Positions 8,450 through 15,836 of a stretch of DNA of 64,000 nucleotides are shown one piece after another (position 1 is the first letter of the stretch; each line of letters begins with the position of its first letter). Both the position numbers and the translations under genes were made by a program. The notes below the pieces were generated by a model. It was not told the DNA's origin. It ran no database searches and worked only from the letters and a program-made list of their open reading frames with translations. The DNA comes from Exiguobacterium sp. SL-9 (GTDB lineage: Bacteria; Bacillota; Bacilli; Exiguobacteriales; Exiguobacteriaceae). The DNA is taken from the NCBI RefSeq assembly GCF_004336985.1, contig NZ_SJUO01000001.1, forward strand, positions 744,001-808,000. Reading direction: 5' to 3'.

Positions 8450-8503
8450 TATAGTTTTGCTTCCTTTTATTGTGATAGCCCCCTCCTGCTTAGACAGCGT
8501 GTC

Positions 8504-8528
8504 AAAACTAAAAACCGCCTGGGCGGTT
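8504..8528 (-). terminator. Terminator of nfrA
   Basis: Perfect stem AACCGCC/GGCGGTT (8513-8519 with 8522-8528) immediately after the nfrA stop, followed on the minus strand by TTTTTAGTTTTG. Confidence 0.8.
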
Positions 8529-8529
8529 C

Positions 8530-9282
8530 TTAGTTTTGCTTTAAATAACCTTGCGTCTTCAAGAAGTCTTTCACATCGAGCCGTGTCGGTTTCGACAACA
8601 TCCGTCCCATCTGCCCGGTCCATGTGTCGTTTCGTTGGTTCGAGCCGCGTGCCGCGTAGTAGTCATGAATCGTCGCATCATACGCATCGAGCTCTTGTTT
8701 GAGCTGCTCAGGACTCGCGGCGTATGTGTTCTCATGATAAATATGTTCGAACGGGAGGCGCGGTTTCTGACCTTCGACGTGTTCCGGTACACCGACGGCA
8801 AGTCCGAACAGCGGCAATACCCGCTCCGGTAAACCGAGTACTTCCTTCACGGCGAACATGTCGTTACGAATCCCACCGATATAGCAAATACCTAATCCCA
8901 TCGATTCGGCGGCCACGACAGCGTTTTGGGACGCGAGCGCAGCGTCGATGACCGCGACGAGCAGCTTCTCATCCGTCTCAAGCGTCGCATTCACTTCAGC
9001 CTCACGCAGTTCCCCAATCAACTCGTGACGATACAGGTCAGCACAGAAGACGAAGAAGTGACCGTTATCGATGACGTACTGCTGGTTGCCAGCGATCTCG
9101 GCTAACCGTGCTTTCTTCTCCGGGTCGGTCACGCCGATGATTGAATAGGCTTGAATGAAGCTCGACGTCGAAGCGCGCTGGGCACTCTCGACGATGAGTC
9201 GGATTTGTTCGTCGGTCAACGCCTCATCCGTGAACGAGCGGACGGAGCGGTGATTTAGTAGTGTTTCGATGACTTGGTTCAT
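8530..9282 (-). CDS. nfrA: NfrA-type FMN-dependent NADPH nitro/flavin reductase
   Basis: 250 residues, equal to the B. subtilis NfrA length, opening MNQVIETLLNHRSVRSFTDE. Family features seen: the FMN-binding HRSVRSF start, QRASTSSFIQAYS, and the ESMGLGICYIGGIRN segment with the downstream LPLFGLAVGVP. Such enzymes reduce nitroaromatics, flavins and quinones with NADPH and respond to oxidative or thiol stress in Bacilli. An AAGGGGG site precedes the ATG at 9282; a 17-residue upstream extension is rejected because it would contain the SD. It ends in its own terminator; the divergent or upstream promoter was not resolved. Confidence 0.9.
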   Translation of the reverse strand: MNQVIETLLNHRSVRSFTDEALTDEQIRLIVESAQRASTSSFIQAYSIIGVTDPEKKARLAEIAGNQQYVIDNGHFFVFCADLYRHELIGELREAEVNATLETDEKLLVAVIDAALASQNAVVAAESMGLGICYIGGIRNDMFAVKEVLGLPERVLPLFGLAVGVPEHVEGQKPRLPFEHIYHENTYAASPEQLKQELDAYDATIHDYYAARGSNQRNDTWTGQMGRMLSKPTRLDVKDFLKTQGYLKQN

Positions 9283-9349
9283 GTAGCATCCCCCTTTTTT
9301 TCTTATCTTGGCATATGGAAGGGCTCGGGACAATTTTGAAAGCTTCTAG

Positions 9350-10039
9350 TCAGACCTTCCCCTCAAAAATTGCCCACGGTAGCCAAAGGACAGATTCTGT
9401 CTCAACGTCTTCTTGATTGCTGTATGTACAATAGCGTCCCGCTTCTTCAAGCGTCGAGACGAACCCATGTTTATTCAACTTGAAGGAGAATTGCTCGGCA
9501 AAGTCTTTTTCTAATCCATTACATAAATACGAATGAAACATGCCGTTCTCATACCCGAGCACCTCGTAACCGAGAAATTGTCCCGTCGGCTCGTCCCGTT
9601 CGTGCCCCAAAATGAATCGTTCGACACCGTAACGCTCGGGACTCTCTCCTTCGTCCCCTTGTGCTAAAAAGTCAGCAACATAAGACTCAGGTAGCCCGAG
9701 CTCAAGGATATCGAGTTCGATATGAGAGAGGAAACTGTCTCGAAATCTCTTTGCGAGTTCAACCGTCTGAAACGTTTGAGGATACCCGAGTTCCCCACTC
9801 TCCTGATGGACTTCCACCCATTCCGTGAGCTTGAGGAAATCTTCTTCGCTAAGTCGCAGTCGTTCTCGATACGTATTCTTACGATCTTTTGACGTCCCCC
9901 AAAGCACATCGAGCGTCGGATGTTGCTCACAAATACATTCACTCGCTGATCGGACGAGCTCCGGAAGTCGTTGCGCGTCCATATATTCGGCTCGTTTTGT
10001 ACGTTCGATCAGCAAGTAGCCGCCACTTCGCACAGTCAT
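9350..10039 (-). CDS. Hypothetical protein
   Basis: 229 residues, soluble, acidic, without a signal peptide or membrane helix. I do not recognise a family. The N-terminal half has charged helices (SEEDFLKLTEWVEVHQESGELGYPQTF). The C-terminal half (FLGYEVLGYENGMFHSYLCNGLEKDFAEQFSFKLNKHGFVST) looks like an alpha/beta domain such as those found in immunity-like or SMI1-like small proteins, but this is not certain. Start at 10039 is chosen because GGGGGTGATGAG lies just upstream; a longer frame begins at 10069 within the katA terminator. It is a single gene between the katA terminator and nfrA. Confidence 0.7.
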   Translation of the reverse strand: MTVRSGGYLLIERTKRAEYMDAQRLPELVRSASECICEQHPTLDVLWGTSKDRKNTYRERLRLSEEDFLKLTEWVEVHQESGELGYPQTFQTVELAKRFRDSFLSHIELDILELGLPESYVADFLAQGDEGESPERYGVERFILGHERDEPTGQFLGYEVLGYENGMFHSYLCNGLEKDFAEQFSFKLNKHGFVSTLEEAGRYCTYSNQEDVETESVLWLPWAIFEGKV

Positions 10040-10066
10040 CTCATCACCCCCACTTTCTAGTATACG

Positions 10067-10098
10067 CAAAAAAGCAGAGTGGCGTTTCCCACTCTGCT
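10067..10098 (-). terminator. Terminator of katA
   Basis: Perfect ten-base stem AGCAGAGTGG/CCACTCTGCT (10073-10082 with 10089-10098), loop CGTTTC, followed on the minus strand by six T. Confidence 0.85.
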
Positions 10099-10105
10099 TA
10101 CGTAC

Positions 10106-11575
10106 TTATTCTGTAACTTGACTCAAAAACGGTGTGATATCGACATTCAGCGCTTCCGAGAGACGCGCGCCGAGGTCGCGATCGGCCCGGTAGAAGTTGC
10201 AAATCAAGAGGAGCACCGTGTTCTCGTGGCGGACTTCTTTAATATGCGCCACCAAGTTGTTCACGAGCGCCGTCTTCTCTTCTTCCGAGTAGCGACGGTA
10301 CACTTCACCTGCTTGACCGAAGTCGTTCGTCTTCTCGATTTTTTGACGACCGGCTACGCCTGTGAGCGGTTGTTCCGTCTCGATATAAGCCGCATCCGGT
10401 TTCGGTGCGTCCTCATAACGGTTCGGTTCATAGTTGACCGGGCTCGTCTGTTGTTTGAACGGCATCGCCCCATCACGCTGATTGTTCGATACTTGTGCGA
10501 ACGGGCAGTTGATTGGGAGCTGCAAATAGTTCGCCCCGATGCGGTAACGTTGCGTGTCCGAATATGAGAACAAGCGGCCTTGGAGCATCTTGTCTTCAGA
10601 CGGTTGGATCCCAGGTACGAGCACGCCCGGGTTGAAGCCGACCGATTCCGTCTCGGCGAAGTAGTTGTCGACGTTTTTGTTGAGCGTCATCGTACCGACG
10701 AGCTGATACGGGATGACATCTTCGAACCAGTCTTTTGTCGCGTCAAGCGGATCGAAATCGAAGTTGTCCATATCAGCCGGATCGAGAATTTGGACGTAAA
10801 GATCCCACTCCGGGAAGTCGCCTTCTTCGATGGCGTTAAACAAGTCACGTGTCGCATGGTTGAAGTCTTCGGCCTGTACTTTCGCCGCTTCTTCCATCGA
10901 CAAGTTTTTAACACCTTGTTTCGGGACCCAACGGAGTTTTATGTACACCGTGTTTCCGTATTCGTTGACCCATTTGAATGAGTGGACTGAAGAACCGCGC
11001 ATATGACGGTAGGACGCTGGAATTCCTTCATCGCTGAACAAGTGGATGAGCATGCTCGTCGATTCCGGCGTGAGCGACATGAAGTCGAAGAAACGGTCCG
11101 GGTCTTGCAGGTTCGTCCGTGGGTCCGGTTTGAGCGAGTGGATCACGTCCGGGAACTTGATCGCGTCACGGATGAAGAAGACGGGCAAGTTATTTCCGAC
11201 GAAGTCGTAGTTTCCTTCTTCTGTATAAAATTTGACCGAGAATCCACGTGGGTCACGAAGTGTCTCTGGTGAACCGAGACCATGGATGACGGTTGAGAAG
11301 CGAGCGAAGATTGGTGTCTCTTGTCCCTCTTCCTGCAAAAATTTGGCTTTTGTATATCGTTTCATGCTATTTTTAACTTTGAAGACACCGTGTGCTCCGG
11401 CACCACGGGCATGAACGACCCGTTCCGGCACGCGCTCACGGTCAAAGTGGGCGAGTTTCTCAATTAGCTGATAATCTTCGAGAAGCGTCGGGCCGCGGCG
11501 ACCCGCTGTGATGGAATTGGCATTGTCCCCGATGGGAACGCCTTGGTTAGTAGTTAGATGACGGTGTTGATCCAT
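10106..11575 (-). CDS. katA: Monofunctional haem catalase
   Basis: 489 residues, a small-subunit clade 3 catalase converting hydrogen peroxide to water and oxygen in the cytoplasm. Distal His55 lies in RVVHARGAGAHG, the distal Asn128 in FVGNN, and the haem-ligand Tyr338 in RLFSYSDTQRYRIG. The N-terminal MDQHRHLTTNQGVPIGDNANS and NCPFAQVSNNQRDG near residue 367 are also family-typical. An AGGAGG site lies 8 bases before the ATG. The promoter region carries two PerR-like boxes, which fits peroxide induction. Confidence 0.96.
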   Translation of the reverse strand: MDQHRHLTTNQGVPIGDNANSITAGRRGPTLLEDYQLIEKLAHFDRERVPERVVHARGAGAHGVFKVKNSMKRYTKAKFLQEEGQETPIFARFSTVIHGLGSPETLRDPRGFSVKFYTEEGNYDFVGNNLPVFFIRDAIKFPDVIHSLKPDPRTNLQDPDRFFDFMSLTPESTSMLIHLFSDEGIPASYRHMRGSSVHSFKWVNEYGNTVYIKLRWVPKQGVKNLSMEEAAKVQAEDFNHATRDLFNAIEEGDFPEWDLYVQILDPADMDNFDFDPLDATKDWFEDVIPYQLVGTMTLNKNVDNYFAETESVGFNPGVLVPGIQPSEDKMLQGRLFSYSDTQRYRIGANYLQLPINCPFAQVSNNQRDGAMPFKQQTSPVNYEPNRYEDAPKPDAAYIETEQPLTGVAGRQKIEKTNDFGQAGEVYRRYSEEEKTALVNNLVAHIKEVRHENTVLLLICNFYRADRDLGARLSEALNVDITPFLSQVTE

Positions 11576-11591
11576 TAATATAGCCTCCTCT

Positions 11592-11643
11592 TAATAATCA
11601 TTATTACAAGATTAATAATATTAAAAGATAATAATTATTACAA
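11592..11643 (-). promoter_or_regulatory. katA promoter with two PerR-like boxes
   Basis: Minus strand: -35 TTGTAA (11638-11643), 17 bp, -10 TATTAT (11615-11620). Two 15-bp sites in 7-1-7 form match the PerR consensus TTATAATNATTATAA at 12 of 14 positions. TAATAATTATTACAA at 11629-11643 overlaps the -35. TAATAATCATTATTA at 11592-11606 lies just downstream of the start point. A Fur or Zur box is a weaker alternative because the same core can be shared. Confidence 0.65.
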
Positions 11644-11645
11644 AT

Positions 11646-11676
11646 AAAACGCTCGAGACGAACTCGAGCATTTTTG
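11646..11676 (-). terminator. Terminator after the YjdF-like gene
   Basis: Perfect stem GCTCGAG/CTCGAGC (11651-11657 with 11663-11669), followed by TTTTATTT on the minus strand and ATTTTTG on the plus strand. It lies 10 bp past the stop at 11686. Confidence 0.7.
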
Positions 11677-11685
11677 AAATCGTTC

Positions 11686-12267
11686 TCATTTTTTGCGTTT
11701 CTTATGTTGTTCTTTCCGATGAAGCTCCGTCACGAGGAGAGCTGCGATGATGCCGCCGAGTGATCCGGCGACGATATCGACCATCGTGTCATCATTTCCG
11801 TTCCCTTGCATCGTCGTGCTCAACACCAAATCCGACGTGAACTCATACATCTCCCAAAGTGCCGCCCCGGCCATCGAGAAGACGACGATATAGACGAAGA
11901 CGAACCGCTTCGGCATCTCAAGCCGGATGTCCTCATCGAGCCTCGTCAAAAAGTCAAAGCCGAGAAATGCCAGAAAGACACCGCTCAACACGTGCAGAAA
12001 CGTGTCCCACCAGCCATTACTGTATAGCCCGACAATCGAGCCCAAATACTGTGATGCGAACAAAAACAAGATATAGGCGACTTTCATCTTGGCGTCGAAC
12101 TCGGTCTTAAACGTCTTCTCGAGGATGAATGGAATCAATCCCGATACGATCCCTGCCCCAGCGACGCTCGCGTCAAACCACTCTCCTTCGATAATCGACG
12201 TGACGAGAATAATCGCCATGAACAACACGAACCCGAATTCCAGTACACGTCCCCGTGTCAGTTTCAA
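11686..12267 (-). CDS. Integral membrane protein, DUF2238/YjdF-like
   Basis: About 193 residues with six hydrophobic segments. The short loop WWDTFLHVLSGVFLAFLGFDFLTRL, with Asp and His next to a helix, and the later AALWEMYEFTSD and DTMVDIVAGSLGG segments resemble the DUF2238/YjdF family. The function of that family is unknown. The tail is strongly basic (HRKEQHKKRKK), so it is probably cytoplasmic. The start chosen is TTG at 12267 with AGAAGG upstream; an in-frame ATG at 12309 adds 14 basic residues but has no good SD. The gene is monocistronic. Confidence 0.7.
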   Translation of the reverse strand: MKLTRGRVLEFGFVLFMAIILVTSIIEGEWFDASVAGAGIVSGLIPFILEKTFKTEFDAKMKVAYILFLFASQYLGSIVGLYSNGWWDTFLHVLSGVFLAFLGFDFLTRLDEDIRLEMPKRFVFVYIVVFSMAGAALWEMYEFTSDLVLSTTMQGNGNDDTMVDIVAGSLGGIIAALLVTELHRKEQHKKRKK

Positions 12268-12357
12268 TGTAACGCGCCTTCTTTCGTTAGATTGTCTCCC
12301 CTTTCTCATTCCCGTTTCAGCTTCTTATTCAACAACCCCGTCCGAAAATTCGTGATT

Positions 12358-12386
12358 TTGTCGGATTCTTCTAACGTGCATATGTT
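12358..12386 (+). promoter_or_regulatory. Possible promoter before the VOC-fragment ORF
   Basis: -35-like TTGTCG (12358-12363), 17-bp spacer, -10-like TATGTT (12381-12386), about 35 bp upstream of a small ORF with a good SD. Each hexamer matches the consensus at only about four positions. Confidence 0.3.
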
Positions 12387-12421
12387 CCATACTGAAAAAA
12401 ACGATTCGAGGAGGAACTTAT

Positions 12422-12511
12422 ATGCCGCTCCAAGAAACGTTTTGGAGCAAGGCGTATGGCATGGTCGAAGACCGTTTCGGTGTCCAATGGCAATTCAGTC
12501 ACGAGCCGTGA
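12422..12511 (+). pseudogene. 29-codon remnant of a VOC/PhnB-family protein C-terminus
   Basis: A short ORF beginning MPLQETFWSKAYGMVEDRFG and ending in HEP. This is the final beta-strand region of PhnB-like vicinal-oxygen-chelate proteins, where PLQ-TFW-xx-YG-xxxDxFGxxW is conserved. The rest of the roughly 140-residue domain is absent; the upstream 110 bp hold no in-frame remains. It has GAGGAGG 7 bases before the ATG, so a 29-residue peptide may still be made, and a strong hairpin follows. It is best read as a deletion remnant; an independent small protein is possible but less likely. Confidence 0.5.
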
Positions 12512-12517
12512 CCATGA

Positions 12518-12552
12518 TAAAGACCCCATCGCAAGTTGCGATGGGGTCTCGT
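12518..12552. terminator. Terminator between VOC remnant and yqeM
   Basis: Perfect 13-base stem AGACCCCATCGCA/TGCGATGGGGTCT with loop AGT (12521-12549). The T-rich tails on both sides are short. It would end the yqe operon on the minus strand (yqeM stops at 12553). Confidence 0.7.
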
Positions 12553-13278
12553 TTATTTCTGGGCGACAAAAAAGATTCGTTCTGCGTTCGGGCCCGGAGC
12601 TTGGTCCGAGAAGTCAGCGGTGACCGATTTCACATGGAAGCCTGCTCCGATGAGCCATTGCATATACTGCCCCGGCTCATACGTCCGTTGCTCATGCGTC
12701 TCTTCGACACGCTCATACGTGCCATCCTCAAGAGCGACAAAGAACGTCAAATCGTGAACGACCGAGAGCGGTGCTTCGCCCGGGTCGGCGAACCAGATGT
12801 ACGAGCAACCTTCTCCGTTCGAGGCATACGTCTTCTGATTGAAGAGCGTCTGCATCTTGTTCGGCGAATGCACATCAAAGATGAACATGCCGCCCGGTTT
12901 CAATTGTTCGTACACCGCCTCGAACGTGTCGATGACATCCGCCTCTTCCTCGAGATAGCAAAGCGAGTCACAGAGAATCGTGACGGCGTCGACCGGGTGT
13001 GGCAATTCAAGCTCCCGCATATCCTGTTGCCAAAGCGGTAGCGTGATGCCTGCCTCGAGCGCTTTCTCTTGGGCGACTTCGAGCATCGACTCGGATAAGT
13101 CGAGCCCGATCGTCTCGTAATGCTCCGCCAAGCGAATCGTCGCCGAGCCCGTCCCGCATCCGACGTCAGCAAGCGATGCACCGTCTTGGACGTGGCGGCG
13201 CACGAAGGCGACCCAGTCCTCATACGGGGCATCTTTCATTAACTCATCGTAGACGTAGGCGAACCCTTCGTACGCCAT
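12553..13278 (-). CDS. yqeM: YqeM-like class I SAM methyltransferase
   Basis: 241 residues, opening MAYEGFAYVYDELMKDAPYEDW, the usual YqeM start. The SAM site is LADVGCGTGSATIRLAEH (about residues 39-56), followed by TIGLDLSESML and VTILCDSLCYL. The substrate is unknown. It is the last gene of the yqe operon. The ATG overlaps the rsfS stop (TAATG), so translation is coupled. An upstream extension to 13317 is rejected because it overlaps rsfS without need. Confidence 0.85.
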   Translation of the reverse strand: MAYEGFAYVYDELMKDAPYEDWVAFVRRHVQDGASLADVGCGTGSATIRLAEHYETIGLDLSESMLEVAQEKALEAGITLPLWQQDMRELELPHPVDAVTILCDSLCYLEEEADVIDTFEAVYEQLKPGGMFIFDVHSPNKMQTLFNQKTYASNGEGCSYIWFADPGEAPLSVVHDLTFFVALEDGTYERVEETHEQRTYEPGQYMQWLIGAGFHVKSVTADFSDQAPGPNAERIFFVAQK

Positions 13279-13625
13279 TAGCCGACTTCTACTTCCACTT
13301 GTGGCGCATCTGCCCACAATTTTTCAAGGTTGTAGTAGTCACGGTCGTCGCGATGGAAGATGTGGACGACGACGTTTTCGAGGTCAGCGAGTACCCAACG
13401 TGCCGAGTCCATGCCTTCGAATTTGTGGAGCGGTAGCTCATGCTCGCCGGCCACGTCTTTGATTTCGCGTGCGATCGCTTGGACTTGCTTCTCTGAGTTA
13501 CCGTGGCAGATGACGAAATAATCTGCGACCGGTGAGATGCCTTCCATGTCGAGGACGACGATATCTTCGGCACGCTTATCGTCAGCGGCCTTCACGATCA
13601 ATTCTAATTCTTCTTTTACAGTCAT
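13278..13625 (-). CDS. rsfS: Ribosomal silencing factor RsfS
   Basis: 115 residues of the RsfS/YbeB/Iojap family. Conserved parts are seen: DIVVLDMEGISPVADYFVICHGNS, then GMDSARWVLADLENVVVHIFHRDDRDYYNLEKLWADAP, which covers the HxFxxxxRxxYxLExLW signature. The protein binds ribosomal protein uL14 on the 50S subunit and blocks subunit joining when nutrients are short. It lies between yqeK and yqeM in the conserved operon, with AGGAGG upstream of its ATG. Confidence 0.95.
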   Translation of the reverse strand: MTVKEELELIVKAADDKRAEDIVVLDMEGISPVADYFVICHGNSEKQVQAIAREIKDVAGEHELPLHKFEGMDSARWVLADLENVVVHIFHRDDRDYYNLEKLWADAPQVEVEVG

Positions 13626-13635
13626 ACTGTACCTC

Positions 13636-14193
13636 CTAGGGTGTTTTCACAAAATGGTTATACGTCTCAATTGTCAGCGGGAAAATCCGCACCGACTTGG
13701 TCAATAAATAAGAGATTGTCTGCCGTAGTGTCGCGACGACAGCCGCTTCGAGCGAATGGTCAGCAAGGTGACGCAACTCGTCGACGCCCGGATACGACCG
13801 ATTCGGTTCGATCGCATCCGCAACGAATAAAATTTGGTCGAGCCGGGACATGCCCGGTTCTCCGGTCGTATGGTTTTTGATGGCCGATACGACGGCCGGG
13901 TCAAGGTCGTACGCCCGGTCTAACAGGATGGCCCCGACCGGTGCATGTAACAGTTCGTCGTCGAACACAAGCAAGGTCGGATCGAGGTTCTCTTCGACCA
14001 CGACTTGCCGCATCATGTCGGCATCCAAATACTTCGCATAGTCGTGCAACATCGCCGCCAGTCGCGCCTGCTCCACATCAGCCCCGTATAAACGGGCCAA
14101 TCGGTCGGCCGTCTCAACGACACCGAGCGTGTGGATATAGCGTTTCTCCGGTAACGTCGCCTCAATCAATGATTGTGCTTCCTCATACGTCAT
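13636..14193 (-). CDS. yqeK: YqeK HD-domain hydrolase (Ap4A hydrolase type)
   Basis: 185 residues with the HD-domain metal site: His in RYIHTLGVVETA, HD in AAMLHDYAKYLD, a further His in HAPVGAILL and Asp in DQILFVADAIEPNRSYPG. The YqeK family cleaves diadenosine tetraphosphate symmetrically to two ADP; that reaction is family knowledge. Start at 14193 overlaps the nadD end by 11 bp. The longer frame to 14325 lies within nadD and is rejected. The operon position between nadD and rsfS is as in B. subtilis. Confidence 0.92.
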   Translation of the reverse strand: MTYEEAQSLIEATLPEKRYIHTLGVVETADRLARLYGADVEQARLAAMLHDYAKYLDADMMRQVVVEENLDPTLLVFDDELLHAPVGAILLDRAYDLDPAVVSAIKNHTTGEPGMSRLDQILFVADAIEPNRSYPGVDELRHLADHSLEAAVVATLRQTISYLLTKSVRIFPLTIETYNHFVKTP

Positions 14194-14752
14194 ATAAGTC
14201 GCGCTCCTTGATATAAGTTTCGACATCGCGTGGGACAAGATATTTGATGGACTTCTCTCGCATCGCCCGCTCCCGGATATCGGTCGATGAGATTTCGAGT
14301 TGCGGCATGTCGATCGTGCGCACATCTGCCTGTCTCGGGATACGGTACCGGCTTCCCGGACGCGCGACGGCCCCGAACGTGACGAGGGTGACGAGCGTGT
14401 CGTAGTCGTACCACTTCTCGAGCGACTCGAGCGAATCCGCCCCGATCAAAAAGAAGAACGTATCGTCCGGGTACATATCTCGCAACCGTCTCATCGTCTC
14501 GACCGTATAGGAAGGTTCGTCGCGTTCAAACTCGATCAAGCTCAGCTTGAAATCGGCTTGGTCCGCAATCGCCCGTTGTGTCATCTCGATCCGGTCTTCA
14601 GCCGGGCTGAAACCCGCCTTGTGGGGCGGGATCGCGGCCGGCAAAAACCAGACCTCATCGAGCTCGAGCTGTTCGCGCGCCTGCTCGGCAATCAACAAGT
14701 GACCGAGGTGAGGCGGATCGAACGTGCCCCCCATCAGACCGATGCGACTCAT
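14183..14752 (-). CDS. nadD: Nicotinate-nucleotide adenylyltransferase
   Basis: 189 residues. The nucleotidyltransferase motif GGTFDPPHLGHL occurs at residues 8-19 (HxGH class), with PAAIPPHK and the C-terminal ISSTDIRERA (SxTxxR) motif. It adenylates nicotinate mononucleotide in NAD synthesis. The start overlaps the yhbY stop by 4 bp and the end overlaps yqeK, so the three genes are translationally coupled. Confidence 0.96.
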   Translation of the reverse strand: MSRIGLMGGTFDPPHLGHLLIAEQAREQLELDEVWFLPAAIPPHKAGFSPAEDRIEMTQRAIADQADFKLSLIEFERDEPSYTVETMRRLRDMYPDDTFFFLIGADSLESLEKWYDYDTLVTLVTFGAVARPGSRYRIPRQADVRTIDMPQLEISSTDIRERAMREKSIKYLVPRDVETYIKERDLYDV

Positions 14753-15045
14753 GGGAGTTTGATATGGCGATTTTCTTTCTCGTTCGCCTGTTTGTACAAG
14801 ACGATGACTTTTCCGATGACTTGAACGACTTCGGCTTTCGTGCCCTCAGCCAATTCTCCGGCTACGTCTTTCGGCGTATCGAGACAGTTTTGGAGCACTT
14901 GAACTTTCAAAAGCTCACGTTTTTCGAGCGCGTCGCCGATGTCTTTGCACATCGCTTCGCTGACTCCATTTTTCCCGACTTGATAGATCGGTGAAAGGTG
15001 GTGTGCTTCAGCACGTAAAAAGCGTTTTTGTTTACCTGATAACAT
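14749..15045 (-). CDS. yhbY: YhbY/YqeI CRM-domain RNA-binding protein
   Basis: 98 residues forming one CRM domain: LSGKQKRFLRAEAHHLSPIYQVGKNGVSE at the start, which contains the GKNG loop, and VQVIGKVIVLYKQ at the end. The family binds pre-50S ribosomal particles. It lies between aroE and nadD in the conserved yqe operon with 5 bp to aroE. Confidence 0.95.
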   Translation of the reverse strand: MLSGKQKRFLRAEAHHLSPIYQVGKNGVSEAMCKDIGDALEKRELLKVQVLQNCLDTPKDVAGELAEGTKAEVVQVIGKVIVLYKQANEKENRHIKLP

Positions 15046-15050
15046 ACTAT

Positions 15051-15836
15051 TTATTCCTCCAATAAGCTTTCAATTAACTTCATTCCGACAAGTTGATCCG
15101 GTCTCACACCTGTCCAATATTCAAACGCCAAAGCGCCTTGTCCGACGAACATGGCAGTTCCGTAGACGATTTTCGCGTCTGTTTTGGCGGCTTCTTTTAA
15201 AAACGGTGTGACGAGTGGACGATATATGATATCACAAACGACGGTGTTTTGTCGTAAACCTTTTAACGATATCGGGGAATCGACCCCGTTCATGCCAACT
15301 GATGTTGTCTGGATGATGACGTCATACCGTGACAGATCGACATCGGTGAGTGCCAACGCTTCGATCCCGAACGCGGCCGCGAGTCGTTCCGCTCGCTCCA
15401 TCGTCCGGTTCGTGACCGTGACAGAACGAGTCGGCAAGGCACTGATGATGCCGCGTGCTGCCCCGCCAGCTCCGATGACGAGCACACGGCCCGTCCAATC
15501 GGTATGACGGTCGAGCGCGGCGACAAGGCCCGCACCGTCCGTGTTCGTCCCGATTAGCTTCCCATCTCGCCTATACACCGTGTTGACGGCACCGGCAGCT
15601 TCAGCCGCATGATCGAGCGCATCAAGGTACGGGATGACCGCCTCTTTATACGGGATCGTGACGTTGAAACCGTCCCAGTTGCCGTCACGCATCGTTTGAA
15701 ACAAGTCCGCGAGTTCGTCCGGGGCGACGTCAAGTGCCTCATAGCGCCCGAAAAGCCCAGACGCTCTCAGCCACTGCTCATGCAGGACGGGAGAGAGCGA
15801 ATGAGCAATCGGGTGACCGATGACGGCCAGTCTCAT
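15051..15836 (-). CDS. aroE: Shikimate 5-dehydrogenase
   Basis: 261 residues. The shikimate site SLSPVLHEQW (residues 14-23), Lys and Asn in NVTIPYKEAV, Asn in GAVNTV and Asp in GTNTDGAG are present. The NADP-binding Rossmann motif follows as VIGAGGAARG, with NRTMERA for the 2'-phosphate. It reduces 3-dehydroshikimate in aromatic amino acid synthesis. The ATG overlaps the yqeH stop by 4 bp. Confidence 0.95.
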   Translation of the reverse strand: MRLAVIGHPIAHSLSPVLHEQWLRASGLFGRYEALDVAPDELADLFQTMRDGNWDGFNVTIPYKEAVIPYLDALDHAAEAAGAVNTVYRRDGKLIGTNTDGAGLVAALDRHTDWTGRVLVIGAGGAARGIISALPTRSVTVTNRTMERAERLAAAFGIEALALTDVDLSRYDVIIQTTSVGMNGVDSPISLKGLRQNTVVCDIIYRPLVTPFLKEAAKTDAKIVYGTAMFVGQGALAFEYWTGVRPDQLVGMKLIESLLEE

